From: Novosphingobium sp. SCN 66-18
GTDB taxonomy: Bacteria; Pseudomonadota; Alphaproteobacteria; Sphingomonadales; Sphingomonadaceae
Assembly (NCBI GenBank): GCA_001725355.1
Contig: MEGD01000010.1
Location: forward strand, 34,239-98,238
Length of the DNA stretch: 64,000 nt
Direction of reading: 5' to 3'
Both the position numbers and the translations under genes were made by a program. Below are positions 19,650-29,016 of this stretch, piece by piece (positions within the stretch are counted from its first letter, which is position 1; every line of letters begins with the position of its first letter). The notes beneath the pieces were generated by a model that searched no databases, was not told the DNA's origin, and saw nothing but the letters and a program-made list of their open reading frames with translations.

Positions 19650-19932
19650 AGGTATTTCCTTTCCGGTTCTAGCCTCCGGGAAACTGGAACCTGGCGGAGA
19701 TCCCGCCACGGCACCGGTATGCGCGTTTCCCGTGTGGATTACCGTCTCTCATGCAAGGGGCACCTGCCCCTGCACCGTCCGGCGATGGCGCCCTTAGAGC
19801 AAGCGCGCGAAGAAATCCACCGGGAATTTGCTGGCGCGCTGCCGGCCGGTTTTTCACGGCGAGGACAACGCCGCGCCGACGTTCTCCACTTCCGTCTGCC
19901 GCACGCGAAAAACGCCACACGGCATTTTCCGC
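19650..19932. other. Untranslated leader region upstream of rpsB
   Basis: No gene of convincing composition is present on either strand. If the promoter at 20007-20036 is used, this region is a roughly 350-base rpsB 5' leader. Such leaders can carry autogenous S2 control, but I cannot assign a specific structure by eye. GGAAA-rich sequence just before the rpsB ATG provides the ribosome binding site. Confidence 0.4.
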
Positions 19933-19962
19933 TTGACGATGCGGAACAAAAAGAGAACATAA
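19933..19962 (+). promoter_or_regulatory. LexA box (GAAC-N7-GAAC) within a sigma70-like promoter
   Basis: Bases 19944-19958 read GAAC-AAAAAGA-GAAC, an exact match to the alphaproteobacterial LexA operator (direct repeat GTTC-N7-GTTC on the other strand). A TTGACG at 19933-19938 with an A/T-rich hexamer 17-18 bases on would make a promoter that the box overlaps. The next gene in this direction is the small membrane protein at 20080. Confidence 0.65.
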
Positions 19963-20006
19963 GGGATATTACGGCATCCGGTAAGGAACCGTTAACCATA
20001 TTTCGA

Positions 20007-20036
20007 GTTATCCACATGATGTCCACAGGCTGTCAA
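20007..20036 (-). promoter_or_regulatory. Predicted rpsB promoter overlapped by a DnaA box
   Basis: On the minus strand TTGACA (20031-20036) is separated by 17-18 bases from GGATAA/GATAAC (about 20007-20013), close to the sigma70 consensus and pointing to rpsB. A perfect DnaA box TTATCCACA (20008-20016, plus strand) covers the -10 element, and a near match TGTCCACA follows at about 20020. Confidence 0.5.
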
Positions 20037-20079
20037 GGCGAACCTTGGCCGGGGACACAGGGTCGAAAGGCTGTTTGTC

Positions 20080-20355
20080 ATGCTTGGTGTTCTTGTCTCG
20101 CTGCTTTTTGCCGGTGCCGGCCTTCTGGCCATCGGTGCGATCGGGGCGACCGTAACCGCGCAAGCCGGCGCGGTGCGCGGCCTGTTGCGCCAGTCGCGTG
20201 CCGGCGTGGCGCACCGGGAATACTGCGTCAGCATCGTGTCGGACATGCCCGCAGCCGTGCCTGCGGCGGGATGCGGTCCGCGCCGTGCGCCGCTCCGCTC
20301 GATCAGGCGGACGGCGGAACGGCGGATCGCCCCTGCCCGCCGCGCAGCCGCCTGA
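20080..20355 (+). CDS. Small membrane protein, possibly LexA-controlled
   Basis: A 91-residue frame begins MLGVLVSLLFAGAGLLAIGAIGATV, one strong hydrophobic helix at about 3-27, followed by a polar segment and a very Arg/Ala-rich C-terminus. GAAAGG lies about 10 bases before the ATG. A LexA box lies 121 bases upstream. It overlaps the 3' end of pssA (opposite strand) by 53 bases. I do not recognise a family. A single helix plus basic tail under LexA control resembles the plan of SOS-induced division inhibitors, but there is no sequence proof. Confidence 0.6.
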   Translation: MLGVLVSLLFAGAGLLAIGAIGATVTAQAGAVRGLLRQSRAGVAHREYCVSIVSDMPAAVPAAGCGPRRAPLRSIRRTAERRIAPARRAAA

Positions 20356-21166
20356 CGCGGGCATAGCGCACCACACCCACCGGCACGAGCGCGAGATAGA
20401 TCCCGCAGATACCCACCAGCGTCAACCACGGTTCGGTCAGCAGCGCGGCGATCACCAGCCCGAACAGCGCGATCACTTCCAGGCGGATGGCTCGGCGCGG
20501 GCGCAACGCGGTCCACCCCAGAGTGGCCATGTTGGATATCATCAGGAACGCGATCAGCGCCGCCCATACTCCGACGAATACCGGGTACCGGAATTCCTCG
20601 CGCCCGCTGGCAATCCACAGGTACAGCGGCAGCATGGCCAGCCCCGCACCTACGGGCGCCGGCACACCCGTCAGGAAACCGGCTGACTTATGCGGCTGGT
20701 CCGCCATGTCGATCCGGGCGTTGAAGCGGGCCAGCCGCAACGCGCAGCACACCGCCAGCGCCAGTGCGGCGAACCAGCCGAAGCGCGGTTCGGTCTGCAA
20801 AGACCACAGATAGAGGATCAGGGCGGGCGCGACGCCGAATGAAATCGCGTCCGACAGGCTGTCGAGTTCCGCACCGAAGCGCGACTGCGCCTTCATCATC
20901 CGCGCCACGCGCCCATCGATGCCATCGAGAATGCCGGCGACGATCACCGCCATCACGGCTCGCTCGAAATCCCCGTTGATGGCGAAGCGGATGCCGGTGA
21001 GCCCGGAACAGAGCGCGGCCGAGGTGATCGCGTTGGGCACCAGCGCGCGCAGGGTCAATCCGCGCGGCAGGCTGGTGCGACCGAAGTCCTCGCCGTCCGG
21101 CAGAGCTTCGCCGTTCACATCAAATGTCTCTTCGGGCTCCGCCGACGGCGCAGGCCCGGAGGTCAC
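20303..21166 (-). CDS. pssA: PssA, CDP-diacylglycerol-serine O-phosphatidyltransferase
   Basis: The 287-residue membrane enzyme has the CDP-alcohol phosphotransferase signature as [18 protein letters not shown] then AELDSLSD (about 82-110). It makes phosphatidylserine from CDP-diacylglycerol and serine. An N-terminal acidic extension of about 35 residues precedes the first helix. It overlaps psd by 4 bases; the pair makes phosphatidylethanolamine. Confidence 0.95.
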   Translation of the reverse strand: MTSGPAPSAEPEETFDVNGEALPDGEDFGRTSLPRGLTLRALVPNAITSAALCSGLTGIRFAINGDFERAVMAVIVAGILDGIDGRVARMMKAQSRFGAELDSLSDAISFGVAPALILYLWSLQTEPRFGWFAALALAVCCALRLARFNARIDMADQPHKSAGFLTGVPAPVGAGLAMLPLYLWIASGREEFRYPVFVGVWAALIAFLMISNMATLGWTALRPRRAIRLEVIALFGLVIAALLTEPWLTLVGICGIYLALVPVGVVRYARVRRLRGGQGRSAVPPSA

Positions 21167-21921
21167 TGGCTGACGCCCTCGATCATCGGCGCCTGCCCGA
21201 TCTCGGCCAGTACGGTTTCGCCGGCGATCACCCGCTGCCCCATCAGCACCTTGGGTTCGGTGCCTTCGGGCAGATAGACATCGACGCGGCTGCCGAAGCG
21301 AATCAGGCCAACGCGCTGGCCGGCGGCAACGATGTCCCCGCCCTTCACGAACGGCACGATGCGCCGGGCGATCAGCCCCGCGATCTGTGTGAACCCGATC
21401 TGCACCCCGTCGCTGCGCTCCACCAGGAAATGCTGGCGCTCGTTCTCCTCGCTGGCCTTATCGAGATCGGCGTTGAGGAACTTGCCGGGGATATAGACCA
21501 CGCGGCGGATCGTGCCGCCAATCGGCGACCGGTTGATGTGAACGTCGAACACGCTCATGAAAATGGACACGCGCGTCACCGGCGTTTCCGCCATGCCTTT
21601 CGCGCCCGATCCGTCATCGGCGGTCAATTCGCGCGGCGGTGGCACCTTCTGGATCAGCGTGATCAGGCCGTCGGCGGGCGAAACCACGAATCGGTCGTCG
21701 CGCGGCGTCACCCGCTGCGGATCGCGAAAGAAGGCAAGGATGCCGACGGTGAGGAACGCCAGCGGCCAGGCCAGCGTCTCCCACGCCATGACCGCACTGC
21801 CTAGGCTCAGCGCGGCGGAAACAAGCGCGAACTTGCGTCCTTCGGGATGAATGGATGGCCAGCTCCAGCCGGCGCTGCCGCGACCGCGGTTGTCAAGAAT
21901 ATCTCCGGGCATGGGGCTCAT
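21163..21921 (-). CDS. psd: Phosphatidylserine decarboxylase proenzyme
   Basis: This is the short (252-residue) PSD type. Conserved residues include Asp 83 in SPADG, His 128 in DVHINRSP, and the autocleavage site FGS at about 209-211, where Ser 211 becomes the pyruvoyl group. Two N-terminal hydrophobic segments (about 32-65) anchor it to the membrane. The cleavage motif is GS followed by Arg rather than the common GST. It decarboxylates the product of the next gene, pssA. Confidence 0.94.
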   Translation of the reverse strand: MSPMPGDILDNRGRGSAGWSWPSIHPEGRKFALVSAALSLGSAVMAWETLAWPLAFLTVGILAFFRDPQRVTPRDDRFVVSPADGLITLIQKVPPPRELTADDGSGAKGMAETPVTRVSIFMSVFDVHINRSPIGGTIRRVVYIPGKFLNADLDKASEENERQHFLVERSDGVQIGFTQIAGLIARRIVPFVKGGDIVAAGQRVGLIRFGSRVDVYLPEGTEPKVLMGQRVIAGETVLAEIGQAPMIEGVSQ

Positions 21922-22081
21922 CTACGGGTTGGCGCGCAAGGCGGCAAGGGCAGGTTCCGGGCAAGCGGTCCTGAGCGTGCCCGGTCATGTGAAAACGCCG
22001 CGATCGCGAACACGTCACGCGAACCGGGCATTAACCCCGGCTGCGGCGCTTCACGACCGGATCGACGAGAAGAAGCAGCGG

Positions 22082-22167
22082 TGGTGGACAGGGCTAGATT
22101 CGAACTAGCGTACGCTTGCGCGGGCAGATTTACAGTCTGCTGCCTTTAACCACTCGGCCACCTGTCC
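22082..22167 (-). tRNA. tRNA-Tyr (anticodon GTA)
   Basis: The minus strand gives acceptor GGACAGG/CCTGTCC with an A discriminator and an encoded CCA, D-arm GCCGAGTGGTTAAAGGC, anticodon loop CTGTAAA (anticodon GTA), a long variable arm, and T-loop TTCGAAT. The class II structure with anticodon GTA identifies tRNA-Tyr. Confidence 0.97.
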
Positions 22168-22346
22168 ACACCAGTGCTGCCGGTGCGAGGGTTCCCCGGA
22201 TAACGGGTCCACCTCTGTTTGAGACCCCCGCGAAGGGGACGTCCGGCCGAGAGGCGGCCCCTTTGGCGAAGCATCGCTTGCCTGTCAATGGGGCGACTGG
22301 CAGGAGGCGCACGATATTTTCGCATTCCAGCATAAAGGTACTCTCC

Positions 22347-23189
22347 ATGGCCGCTCCCCACGATCATCGCGAAGCCCGGCAAGACGGACAGCGCAAGGGC
22401 CGCGCCCTGCGCGGCCGCGCGGGGCGGATGCAGGGCGGACGGGGCAGCGGACGCGGGAGCCAGGGCACCGTGCGCCTGTGGGGCCGCCATGCGGTGGAAG
22501 CGGCGCTGACGAATCCCGATCGCGTGGCCAAGAAACTGTGGGGCACGCGCGAGGCGATCCAGGCGATGCTCGACGATCACGACGCCGAACTGCCCTCGTC
22601 GCTGCCGGTGGAGTATGCGCAGGCCGCCGATCTCGGCCGGCTGGTGGCGCGCGACGCGCCGCACCAGGGCCTCGTGCTCGAATGCCTGCCGCTGGACGAC
22701 GTGGCGCTGGACGACGTGCTGGACGAAGCGGACGGCCGGACGCTGGTGCTGCTCGATCAGGTCACCGATCCGCACAACGTGGGCGCCATCCTGCGCAGTT
22801 GTGCCGCATTCGGCGTGGCGGCGATCGTCACCCAGGATCGCCACGCTCCGCCCGAATCGGGCACGCTGGCCAAATCGGCATCGGGCGCGTTGGAAACGGT
22901 GCCTTGGGTGCGTGTGGTGAACCTGGCCCGCGCGCTCGAAAGCATTGCCGAAGCCGGATACTGGCGGATCGGCCTTGACGGCGATGGCAAGGATGCCTTC
23001 CCGCAGGCGGTGCCCTCCGGGCCGGTCGCGCTCGTACTGGGGGCCGAGGGCGAAGGGCTTCGGCACAACGTGGCGCAGCATTGCGATTCGATCGCCCGCT
23101 TGCCGATCTCTTCGGCGATCGAAAGTCTCAACGTGTCCAACGCCGCCGCGATCGCGCTCTATGCGATCGCCACGCGCACGACCGACTGA
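22347..23189 (+). CDS. rlmB: RlmB-type 23S rRNA guanosine-2'-O-methyltransferase (TrmH family)
   Basis: The 280-residue SPOUT enzyme has an Arg/Gly-rich tail (1-38), a SpoU substrate-binding domain, and the three knot motifs: DQVTDPHNVGAILRSCAAFG, LVLGAEGEGLR, and PISSAIESLNVSNAAAIALY. By homology it methylates G2251 of 23S rRNA. The ATG at 22347 was chosen because the frame upstream runs through the tRNA gene. The exact target among TrmH-family members is inferred. Confidence 0.9.
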   Translation: MAAPHDHREARQDGQRKGRALRGRAGRMQGGRGSGRGSQGTVRLWGRHAVEAALTNPDRVAKKLWGTREAIQAMLDDHDAELPSSLPVEYAQAADLGRLVARDAPHQGLVLECLPLDDVALDDVLDEADGRTLVLLDQVTDPHNVGAILRSCAAFGVAAIVTQDRHAPPESGTLAKSASGALETVPWVRVVNLARALESIAEAGYWRIGLDGDGKDAFPQAVPSGPVALVLGAEGEGLRHNVAQHCDSIARLPISSAIESLNVSNAAAIALYAIATRTTD

Positions 23190-23206
23190 ACCCGAAGGAG
23201 CACATC

Positions 23207-24058
23207 GTGAGCACAAAGCGCCTGATCACCGGTACGCTGCTGGTGCTGGCATCGCTGGTACTGGCCGCCTGCATGTTGCTGCCCGGCAAGTTCGGATCGG
23301 ACCTCACCCTTCACCGCGACGGCACGTTCAGCTTCACCTACAAGGGAGAGATTTTCCTGCTTCCGCTGTCGAAGCTGGCGCAGGACAAGCCGGCCGGCGC
23401 GGGCGAGAAGAAGCCGTTCACCCCTTCTCCCTGCCGGGATGAAGGCAGTCAGGCCAGCCGGCCCTGCACCAAGACCGAAGTCGACGCCCAGCGCGCCGCG
23501 TGGGACGTCGCGCAGTCCGGCGCACCGCAGCGCGACGCGGAGAACGAACGCATGGCCAAGGCGTGGCTCGGCGGGCTGGACCCGTCCGATCCGAAGGCGG
23601 CCGATGCGTTCGCGGAACGCCTGTCACGCCAGGCGGGCTGGAAATCGGTGATCAACCGCGGCGACGGACGGTTCGAAGTGGAATATGCCGTCAGCGGACG
23701 GCTCGACCACGATTTCAGCTTTCCCATGATCGAACGGATGCCGGCGGTGGTGCCCTTCGTCACGATGATCCGCCGCACCGATGGCAGCGTGCGGATCGAC
23801 GCCCCCGCCTTTGCCAGCAGCGCCTCGGCATCCCCGCTCATGGCGATGCTGGCGGAAGTGGCCAAGGACAAGGCCAAGGGCAGTGAAAGCCCCCTGCCGC
23901 AGATGGACGGCACGTTCACGCTGCATACCGACGGCGCGATCCTGGCGAATAACACCGACGAAGGCGCCCGGCCCGATCCGGCGGGGCAGCGGCTGGACTG
24001 GAAAGTCGATGTCCGGACGGCCGCGATGCCAACGGCACTGATCCGGCTCGATCGATAA
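23207..24058 (+). CDS. Putative lipoprotein of unknown function
   Basis: The frame starts with GTG after a clear GAAGGAG. The 283-residue protein has a signal with lipobox LVLAAC and the lipidated Cys at about 22. The mature part begins LTLHRDGTFSFTYKGEIFLLPL, which suggests beta-strand structure. The middle is rich in Asp, Lys and Ala, and no enzyme motif is visible. It follows rlmB by 17 bases and ends 18 bases before an intrinsic terminator. It is probably attached to the outer membrane. Confidence 0.8.
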   Translation: MSTKRLITGTLLVLASLVLAACMLLPGKFGSDLTLHRDGTFSFTYKGEIFLLPLSKLAQDKPAGAGEKKPFTPSPCRDEGSQASRPCTKTEVDAQRAAWDVAQSGAPQRDAENERMAKAWLGGLDPSDPKAADAFAERLSRQAGWKSVINRGDGRFEVEYAVSGRLDHDFSFPMIERMPAVVPFVTMIRRTDGSVRIDAPAFASSASASPLMAMLAEVAKDKAKGSESPLPQMDGTFTLHTDGAILANNTDEGARPDPAGQRLDWKVDVRTAAMPTALIRLDR

Positions 24059-24075
24059 GCTTCACCCCAAAAAAG

Positions 24076-24116
24076 AAAAACCGCGCCGATCGCATGACCG
24101 GCGCGGTTTTTCTGTG
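24076..24116. terminator. Bidirectional intrinsic terminator
   Basis: A perfect 13-base stem (AAAAACCGCGCCG/CGGCGCGGTTTTT, 24076-24111, 10-base loop) is flanked by A and T runs on both sides. It can end transcripts from the lipoprotein gene (plus) and from hupB (minus). Confidence 0.92.
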
Positions 24117-24185
24117 CTCGGACTTCCAGCAACGGCCAGGCTTCTGCCGGCGCGACCCGTTCGCGCCAGGCGGCCCGGCTCGTTA

Positions 24186-24458
24186 TCAGTTCACCGCGTC
24201 CTTCAGGCCCTTGCCGGCCTTGAACTTCGGCTGCGACGAGGCCTTGATCGACATCGGCTCACCCGTGCGCGGGTTACGGCCGGTCGAAGCCTTGCGCTTG
24301 GCGACCGAGAACGTGCCAAAACCGACCAGACGCACTTCGTCGCCCTTCGAGAGCGCCCCAGAGATGGAATCGAAAACGGCTTCCACCGCCTTCGTGGCAT
24401 CACCTTTTGAGAGGCCGCTGGCATCGGCGACAGCGCTGATCAAATCGTTTTTGTTCAT
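24186..24458 (-). CDS. hupB: DNA-binding protein HU
   Basis: The 90-residue protein starts MNKNDLISAVADASGLSKGDA and has the HU arm sequence GFGTFSVAKRKASTGRNPRTGEP. It is a nucleoid-associated DNA-bending dimer. The ATG at 24458 was chosen because the HU fold starts exactly there, with GGGGG-type sequence upstream. It lies downstream of lon, as in many proteobacteria, with 225 bases between that should hold its own promoter. Confidence 0.97.
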   Translation of the reverse strand: MNKNDLISAVADASGLSKGDATKAVEAVFDSISGALSKGDEVRLVGFGTFSVAKRKASTGRNPRTGEPMSIKASSQPKFKAGKGLKDAVN

Positions 24459-24683
24459 TGCGGAACCCCCTACCTTTTCTTGGGAAAACTGCGGTTTCGG
24501 AATCGCCTTTCGGGTGCGCGGGAATTGAGCGGAGAAAGAATCCGCTGTCAAAGACAAAAGCAACGAGAAACGTTGAATTTGTCTCAAAAACCAACGCATT
24601 TCCCGCAAAAGGAAAGGCGCACCCCCATGCGGAGATGCGCCCCTTGGTAATTGCGGGTTCCCGGACGTCCCCGAAGGAGACCG

Positions 24684-27095
24684 TCAGTGCGCGGTGGTGG
24701 AGGCCGGCTGCCCGCCCACGGCGGCTCCCGGCTGGCTCGCCAGATCATCCGCCTCGGTCCACTCGATCGGCTCCAGCGGCCCCGCCAGTGCCAGCGCAAG
24801 CACCTCGTCCACGTGCTTTACCGGAACGATCTCAAGCCCTTCGCGGATGTTGGCCGGAATCTCGGCCAGATCCTTGCGGTTCTCTTCCGGGATCAGCACG
24901 GTCTTGATGCCACCGCGCAGCGCGGCAAGCAGCTTTTCCTTGAGACCGCCGATCGCCAGCACGCGCCCGCGCAGCGTCACCTCGCCGGTCATCGCCACGT
25001 CCGCGCGGACGGGGATGCCGGCCAGGGTCGAAACCATCGCGGTGACCATGCCGATGCCCGCGCTCGGCCCGTCCTTGGGCACCGCGCCTTCGGGCAAGTG
25101 GATGTGCAGGTCCTTGCGTGCGAAAATCGAAGGCTTGATGCCATAGGCCGGGCTGCGCGCCTTGACGAAGCTGAACGCCATCTGGACGCTCTCACTCATC
25201 ACCTCTCCCAGCTTGCCGGTCGTGCGCACGCCACCCTTGCCGGGCACCGTCACGCTTTCGATCGTCAGCAGTTCGCCGCCCACTTCGGTCCATGCCAGCC
25301 CGGTTACCGCGCCGACCTGGTTTTCCTCGTCGGAAACGCCATGGCGGAACTTGCGCACACCGGCATAGTCGGCGAGGTTTTCGGGCGTCACGGAGACGGC
25401 CTTGGCCTTGCCTTCCAGAATCTGGCGCAGCGATTTGCGCGCCAGCCGGGCGATCTCGCGCTCCAGCGTACGCACGCCGGCCTCGCGGGTGTAATAGCGG
25501 ATAAGGTCGCGCAGCCCGGGTTCGGTCAGTTCGAACTCGCCCTTCTTCAACCCATGCGCCTCGACCTGCTTGCCCACCAGATGACGCTGCGCGATCTCGA
25601 CCTTCTCGTCCTCGGTATAGCCTTCGAGCCGGATGATCTCCATGCGATCGAGCAGCGGCTGCGGCAGGTTGAGGCTGTTCGCGGTGCAGACGAACATCAC
25701 GTCCGACAGGTCCACGTCGAGTTCGAGGTAGTGATCCTGGAACTTCGCGTTCTGTTCGGGGTCGAGCACTTCCAGCAGAGCAGACGCCGGATCGCCACGG
25801 AAATCCTGCCCCAGCTTGTCGATCTCGTCGAGCAGGAACAGCGGATTGGAGGTGCCGGCCTTGCGCAGATTGGTTACGATCTTGCCCGGCAGCGAGCCGA
25901 TATAGGTGCGCCGGTGGCCGCGAATCTCCGCCTCGTCGCGCACGCCGCCCAGCGACTGGCGCACGAACTGGCGCCCGGTGGCCTTGGCGATCGACTTGCC
26001 CAGCGAGGTCTTGCCCACGCCCGGAGGGCCAACGAGGCACAGGATCGGCCCCTTCAGCTTGTTGGTGCGCGCCTGCACGGCGAGATATTCGACGATCCGG
26101 TCCTTGACCTTGTCGAGCGCGTAGTGATCCGCATCGAGCACCGACTGCGCCGCCGCGATGTCTTTCTTCAGCTTGCTGCGCTTGCCCCACGGCAGGCCCA
26201 GCAACACGTCGAGGTAATTGCGGATGACCGTGGCCTCGGCGCTCATCGGCTGCATGGTCTTGAGCTTCTTCAGCTCCGCCTGCGCCTTGGCGCGCGCTTC
26301 CTTGGGCAGCTTGAGCCGATCGATCTTGTCCTGCAGTTCCTGAATCTCGTTGGCTTCGCCATCGTCGCTGCCGCCGAGTTCGGACTGGATCGCCTTCAAC
26401 TGTTCGTTGAGGTAATATTCGCGCTGCGTCTTCTCCATCTGCCGCTTCACGCGGCCACGGATCTTCCGTTCGACCTGGAGCACGCCGAGTTCGCCTTCCA
26501 TGAAGGAAAGCACCATCTCGAGCCGCTTGAGCGGATCGTTCTCGGACAGCAGCGCCTGCTTGTCGGACACCTTGGCCGCGATCTGGCCGGCCACCGCGTC
26601 GGCAAGCTGGCCCGCCTCGGTGATTTCACCCAGCTGGCCGGCGGCATCGGGCGAAAGCTTCTTCGACAGCTTGGCATATTCGCCGAACTGTTCGACCACC
26701 TGACGCATCATCGCCTCGATCTCGGTGCTTTCCGCCTCAACCGCTCCGATCGTCTCGACCTGCGCCATCAGCACTTCGCCGTTGGCGCCGGTTTCGGGGG
26801 TCAGCGCTTCCAGCCGCGCGCGGCTCGTGCCTTCGACCAGCACACGCACGGTGCCATCGGGCAGCTTCAGCAGCTGCAGCACCTTGGCGATCACGCCGGT
26901 ATCGTACAGGTCGTCGCGATCGGGATCGTCGCAGCCGGGATCGAGCTGCGCGAGCAGGAAAATATCGCGTTCGCCCGCCATGGCGGCTTCCAGCGCCGCG
27001 ACCGACTTCGCGCGACCGACGAACAGGGGCACGACCATGCCCGGAAAGACAACAATGTCGCGCAGGGGAAGCAAGGGGTACAGATTCATCAGCAA
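24684..27095 (-). CDS. lon: ATP-dependent Lon protease
   Basis: The 803-residue protein has the N-terminal substrate domain ([22 protein letters not shown]) and a coiled middle part. An AAA+ domain follows, with Walker [14 protein letters not shown] and Walker [11 protein letters not shown]. The serine-lysine protease domain carries the PKDGPSAG active-site segment. It degrades misfolded and regulatory proteins in the cytosol. Length is normal for the family and the gene is intact. Confidence 0.98.
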   Translation of the reverse strand: MLMNLYPLLPLRDIVVFPGMVVPLFVGRAKSVAALEAAMAGERDIFLLAQLDPGCDDPDRDDLYDTGVIAKVLQLLKLPDGTVRVLVEGTSRARLEALTPETGANGEVLMAQVETIGAVEAESTEIEAMMRQVVEQFGEYAKLSKKLSPDAAGQLGEITEAGQLADAVAGQIAAKVSDKQALLSENDPLKRLEMVLSFMEGELGVLQVERKIRGRVKRQMEKTQREYYLNEQLKAIQSELGGSDDGEANEIQELQDKIDRLKLPKEARAKAQAELKKLKTMQPMSAEATVIRNYLDVLLGLPWGKRSKLKKDIAAAQSVLDADHYALDKVKDRIVEYLAVQARTNKLKGPILCLVGPPGVGKTSLGKSIAKATGRQFVRQSLGGVRDEAEIRGHRRTYIGSLPGKIVTNLRKAGTSNPLFLLDEIDKLGQDFRGDPASALLEVLDPEQNAKFQDHYLELDVDLSDVMFVCTANSLNLPQPLLDRMEIIRLEGYTEDEKVEIAQRHLVGKQVEAHGLKKGEFELTEPGLRDLIRYYTREAGVRTLEREIARLARKSLRQILEGKAKAVSVTPENLADYAGVRKFRHGVSDEENQVGAVTGLAWTEVGGELLTIESVTVPGKGGVRTTGKLGEVMSESVQMAFSFVKARSPAYGIKPSIFARKDLHIHLPEGAVPKDGPSAGIGMVTAMVSTLAGIPVRADVAMTGEVTLRGRVLAIGGLKEKLLAALRGGIKTVLIPEENRKDLAEIPANIREGLEIVPVKHVDEVLALALAGPLEPIEWTEADDLASQPGAAVGGQPASTTAH

Positions 27096-27256
27096 CTTTT
27101 CCGTCTGTCCCGGATCAGGGCGCCGGGTTTGAGCAGGATATGGGAGGGCATTCCCGCGCCCGCAATGGCAAAACGCATAACGGCTGTGGATCGGTGCTTT
27201 TCAGCCACTCCGCGCATTCCGTCCACGCCGGCCTGCAATGACAAGGTCAACGCGCT

Positions 27257-28243
27257 TCATCCTTCGGGCAGCAGCACCGCCGCGCCCTGCAGTGCGCCCG
27301 AACGCAGCCGGGCCAAAGCCGCGTTGGCCTGCGCCAGCGGGAAGCGTTCGGTCACGGAACGGATGCCGGCTTGCTCCGCCACCGCGAAGAACGAGACGCC
27401 ATCCTCGCGCGTCAGGTTGGCGACGGACAGGATCTGCCGCTCCTCCCACAGGTCGGCATAGGGAAAGGCGGGAATGTCGCTCATGTGGATGCCGGCGCAA
27501 ACCACGCGCCCGCCCTTCCGCACCGCCTTGAGCGCCTGCGGCACCAGATCGCCCACCGGTGCGAAGATCAGCGCGGCGTCGAGCGGTTCGGGCGGCATCT
27601 CGTCCGATCCGCCGGCCCAGGCGCAGCCGAGCGAGCGGGCAAAGGCCTGCCCCGCCACATCGCCGGGTTTGGTGAAGCCTTGGACCGTCCGCCCCTGCCA
27701 GACCGCCACTTGCGCCAGGATATGCGCCGCCGCTCCGAAGCCGTAGAGGCCGATCACCTTCCCCTCGCCCGCCAGCCGCAACGCGCGCCAGCCGATCAGA
27801 CCGGCGCACAGCAGCGGCGCGGCCTCCACGTCTGAAAAGCGATCAGGCAGCGCGAAGCAGAAATGCGCGTCCGCCACAGTATGCGTGGCATAGCCTCCGT
27901 CGCGCGTGGCTCCGGTGAACGCGGGCGCATCGCACAGGTTCTCGCGCCCGCCGGTACAATAGGGGCATGTTCCGCAGGTATGGCCGAGCCAGGGCACGCC
28001 CACGCGCTGGCCCACGGCAAACCCTGTCACGCCTTCGCCCAGCGCCAGAACCCGCCCAACGATCTCATGCCCCGGGATGACAGGATAGCGCGCCTTCACC
28101 TCGCCATCGAGGACGTGAAGGTCCGTTCGGCACACGCCACAGGCGCCTACCGCGATCAGCAGTTCGTTCGGGCCGGGCGCGGGAACCGCCCGTTCGATGC
28201 GCCTGAGCGGACGCCCCGGCGCCTCGATCTCCATCGCAACCAT
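27257..28243 (-). CDS. Zinc-dependent alcohol dehydrogenase
   Basis: The 328-residue medium-chain dehydrogenase has catalytic zinc ligands in CGVCRTDLH and PGHEIVG, and a four-cysteine structural zinc lobe, CGTCPYCTGGRENLC. The nucleotide-binding region is GLYGFGAAAHILAQ, slightly unlike the usual GxGxxG. The ATG at 28243 was used; another 9 bases in is possible. The open frame continues far upstream across the HdeD gene, but that part is antisense-like. Substrate cannot be deduced. Confidence 0.9.
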   Translation of the reverse strand: MVAMEIEAPGRPLRRIERAVPAPGPNELLIAVGACGVCRTDLHVLDGEVKARYPVIPGHEIVGRVLALGEGVTGFAVGQRVGVPWLGHTCGTCPYCTGGRENLCDAPAFTGATRDGGYATHTVADAHFCFALPDRFSDVEAAPLLCAGLIGWRALRLAGEGKVIGLYGFGAAAHILAQVAVWQGRTVQGFTKPGDVAGQAFARSLGCAWAGGSDEMPPEPLDAALIFAPVGDLVPQALKAVRKGGRVVCAGIHMSDIPAFPYADLWEERQILSVANLTREDGVSFFAVAEQAGIRSVTERFPLAQANAALARLRSGALQGAAVLLPEG

Positions 28244-28281
28244 GGTCTCAGACTTGTCCACGGGTCCATCCACAGGGTTAT

Positions 28282-28842
28282 TCACAGGCGGACGGCTCGC
28301 AAGGCAAAACCAGCGAGCAGCAGCATGAAGCCCTGCAGGAACAGGTCCACTGCCAGCACCAGCCCCAGCACCCAGATCGTGTTCCACGGCCAGCCGAGCG
28401 CCAGCATCAGGGCCACGCCGATGCTGACGAGGCCGGAGAGCAGCAGCCAGCCCCACCCCCGCTCGCGCGCGGCGAACGCAACATAGGCGCGCACCAGCCC
28501 CGATGCGGCAAGGCTCGCCGCCAGCAGCAGGGTCAGCACGCCGGCCGCGAACAGCGGGTCGGCCAGCGTGACGAGCGCCGCGCCAATGTAGAACAGGCCC
28601 GAGAGCGCCCACCACCATGTCCGCCCCGGGCGCCGCACGCCGAAAGCATGGACAAGCTGGAACACGCCGCCCGCAAACATCATGACGCCCACGGTGATGG
28701 TCGCGGCCAACGTCGCGAACATCAGGTTCGCCGACGCGAGCGCGCCAAGCATGGCCAGCACCACGCCCACGCCCACAAACCATCCCCAAGCCCGGCCGGG
28801 GCGGTCATCGACAATCAGACTGCTGCCTATGATCTGTGTCAT
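28282..28842 (-). CDS. HdeD-family membrane protein (DUF308)
   Basis: The 186-residue protein consists almost only of six hydrophobic helices with short loops, including the repeated pattern seen in HdeD/DUF308 proteins (MFAGGVFQLVHAF, ASGLVRAYVAF, DLFLQGFMLL). HdeD is linked with acid resistance in E. coli, but the molecular activity is unknown. It precedes the alcohol dehydrogenase with 38 bases between. Confidence 0.82.
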   Translation of the reverse strand: MTQIIGSSLIVDDRPGRAWGWFVGVGVVLAMLGALASANLMFATLAATITVGVMMFAGGVFQLVHAFGVRRPGRTWWWALSGLFYIGAALVTLADPLFAAGVLTLLLAASLAASGLVRAYVAFAARERGWGWLLLSGLVSIGVALMLALGWPWNTIWVLGLVLAVDLFLQGFMLLLAGFALRAVRL

Positions 28843-29016
28843 GCAAAGCGGCTCCCGATGCGGTGATACGGCGAATCCGAAGGCCGCATCCTAGCAGCTT
28901 TTTCCCCGGTGGCGTTGGCATCGATCAAAAGGGCGGCAGCCATGCCGCGAGCGCCTGCGCGGAAACGAAAGCGGCGGGTTGTCTGGCCTGCCCGCCGGTG
29001 GCATCGTTGCCCCGCC

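Noticed and set aside
20008-20027. Possible replication origin at the DnaA boxes.
   Set aside because: Only one perfect and one poor box, no AT-rich unwinding region and no typical origin-flanking genes.
24651-27461. 936-codon open frame antisense to lon.
   Set aside because: It mirrors lon codon structure and has no domain; lon is intact on the other strand.
27257-28789. Apparent 510-residue fusion of a hydrophilic domain to alcohol dehydrogenase.
   Set aside because: The extra N-terminal part is the HdeD gene read in another frame; the dehydrogenase starts normally at 28243.
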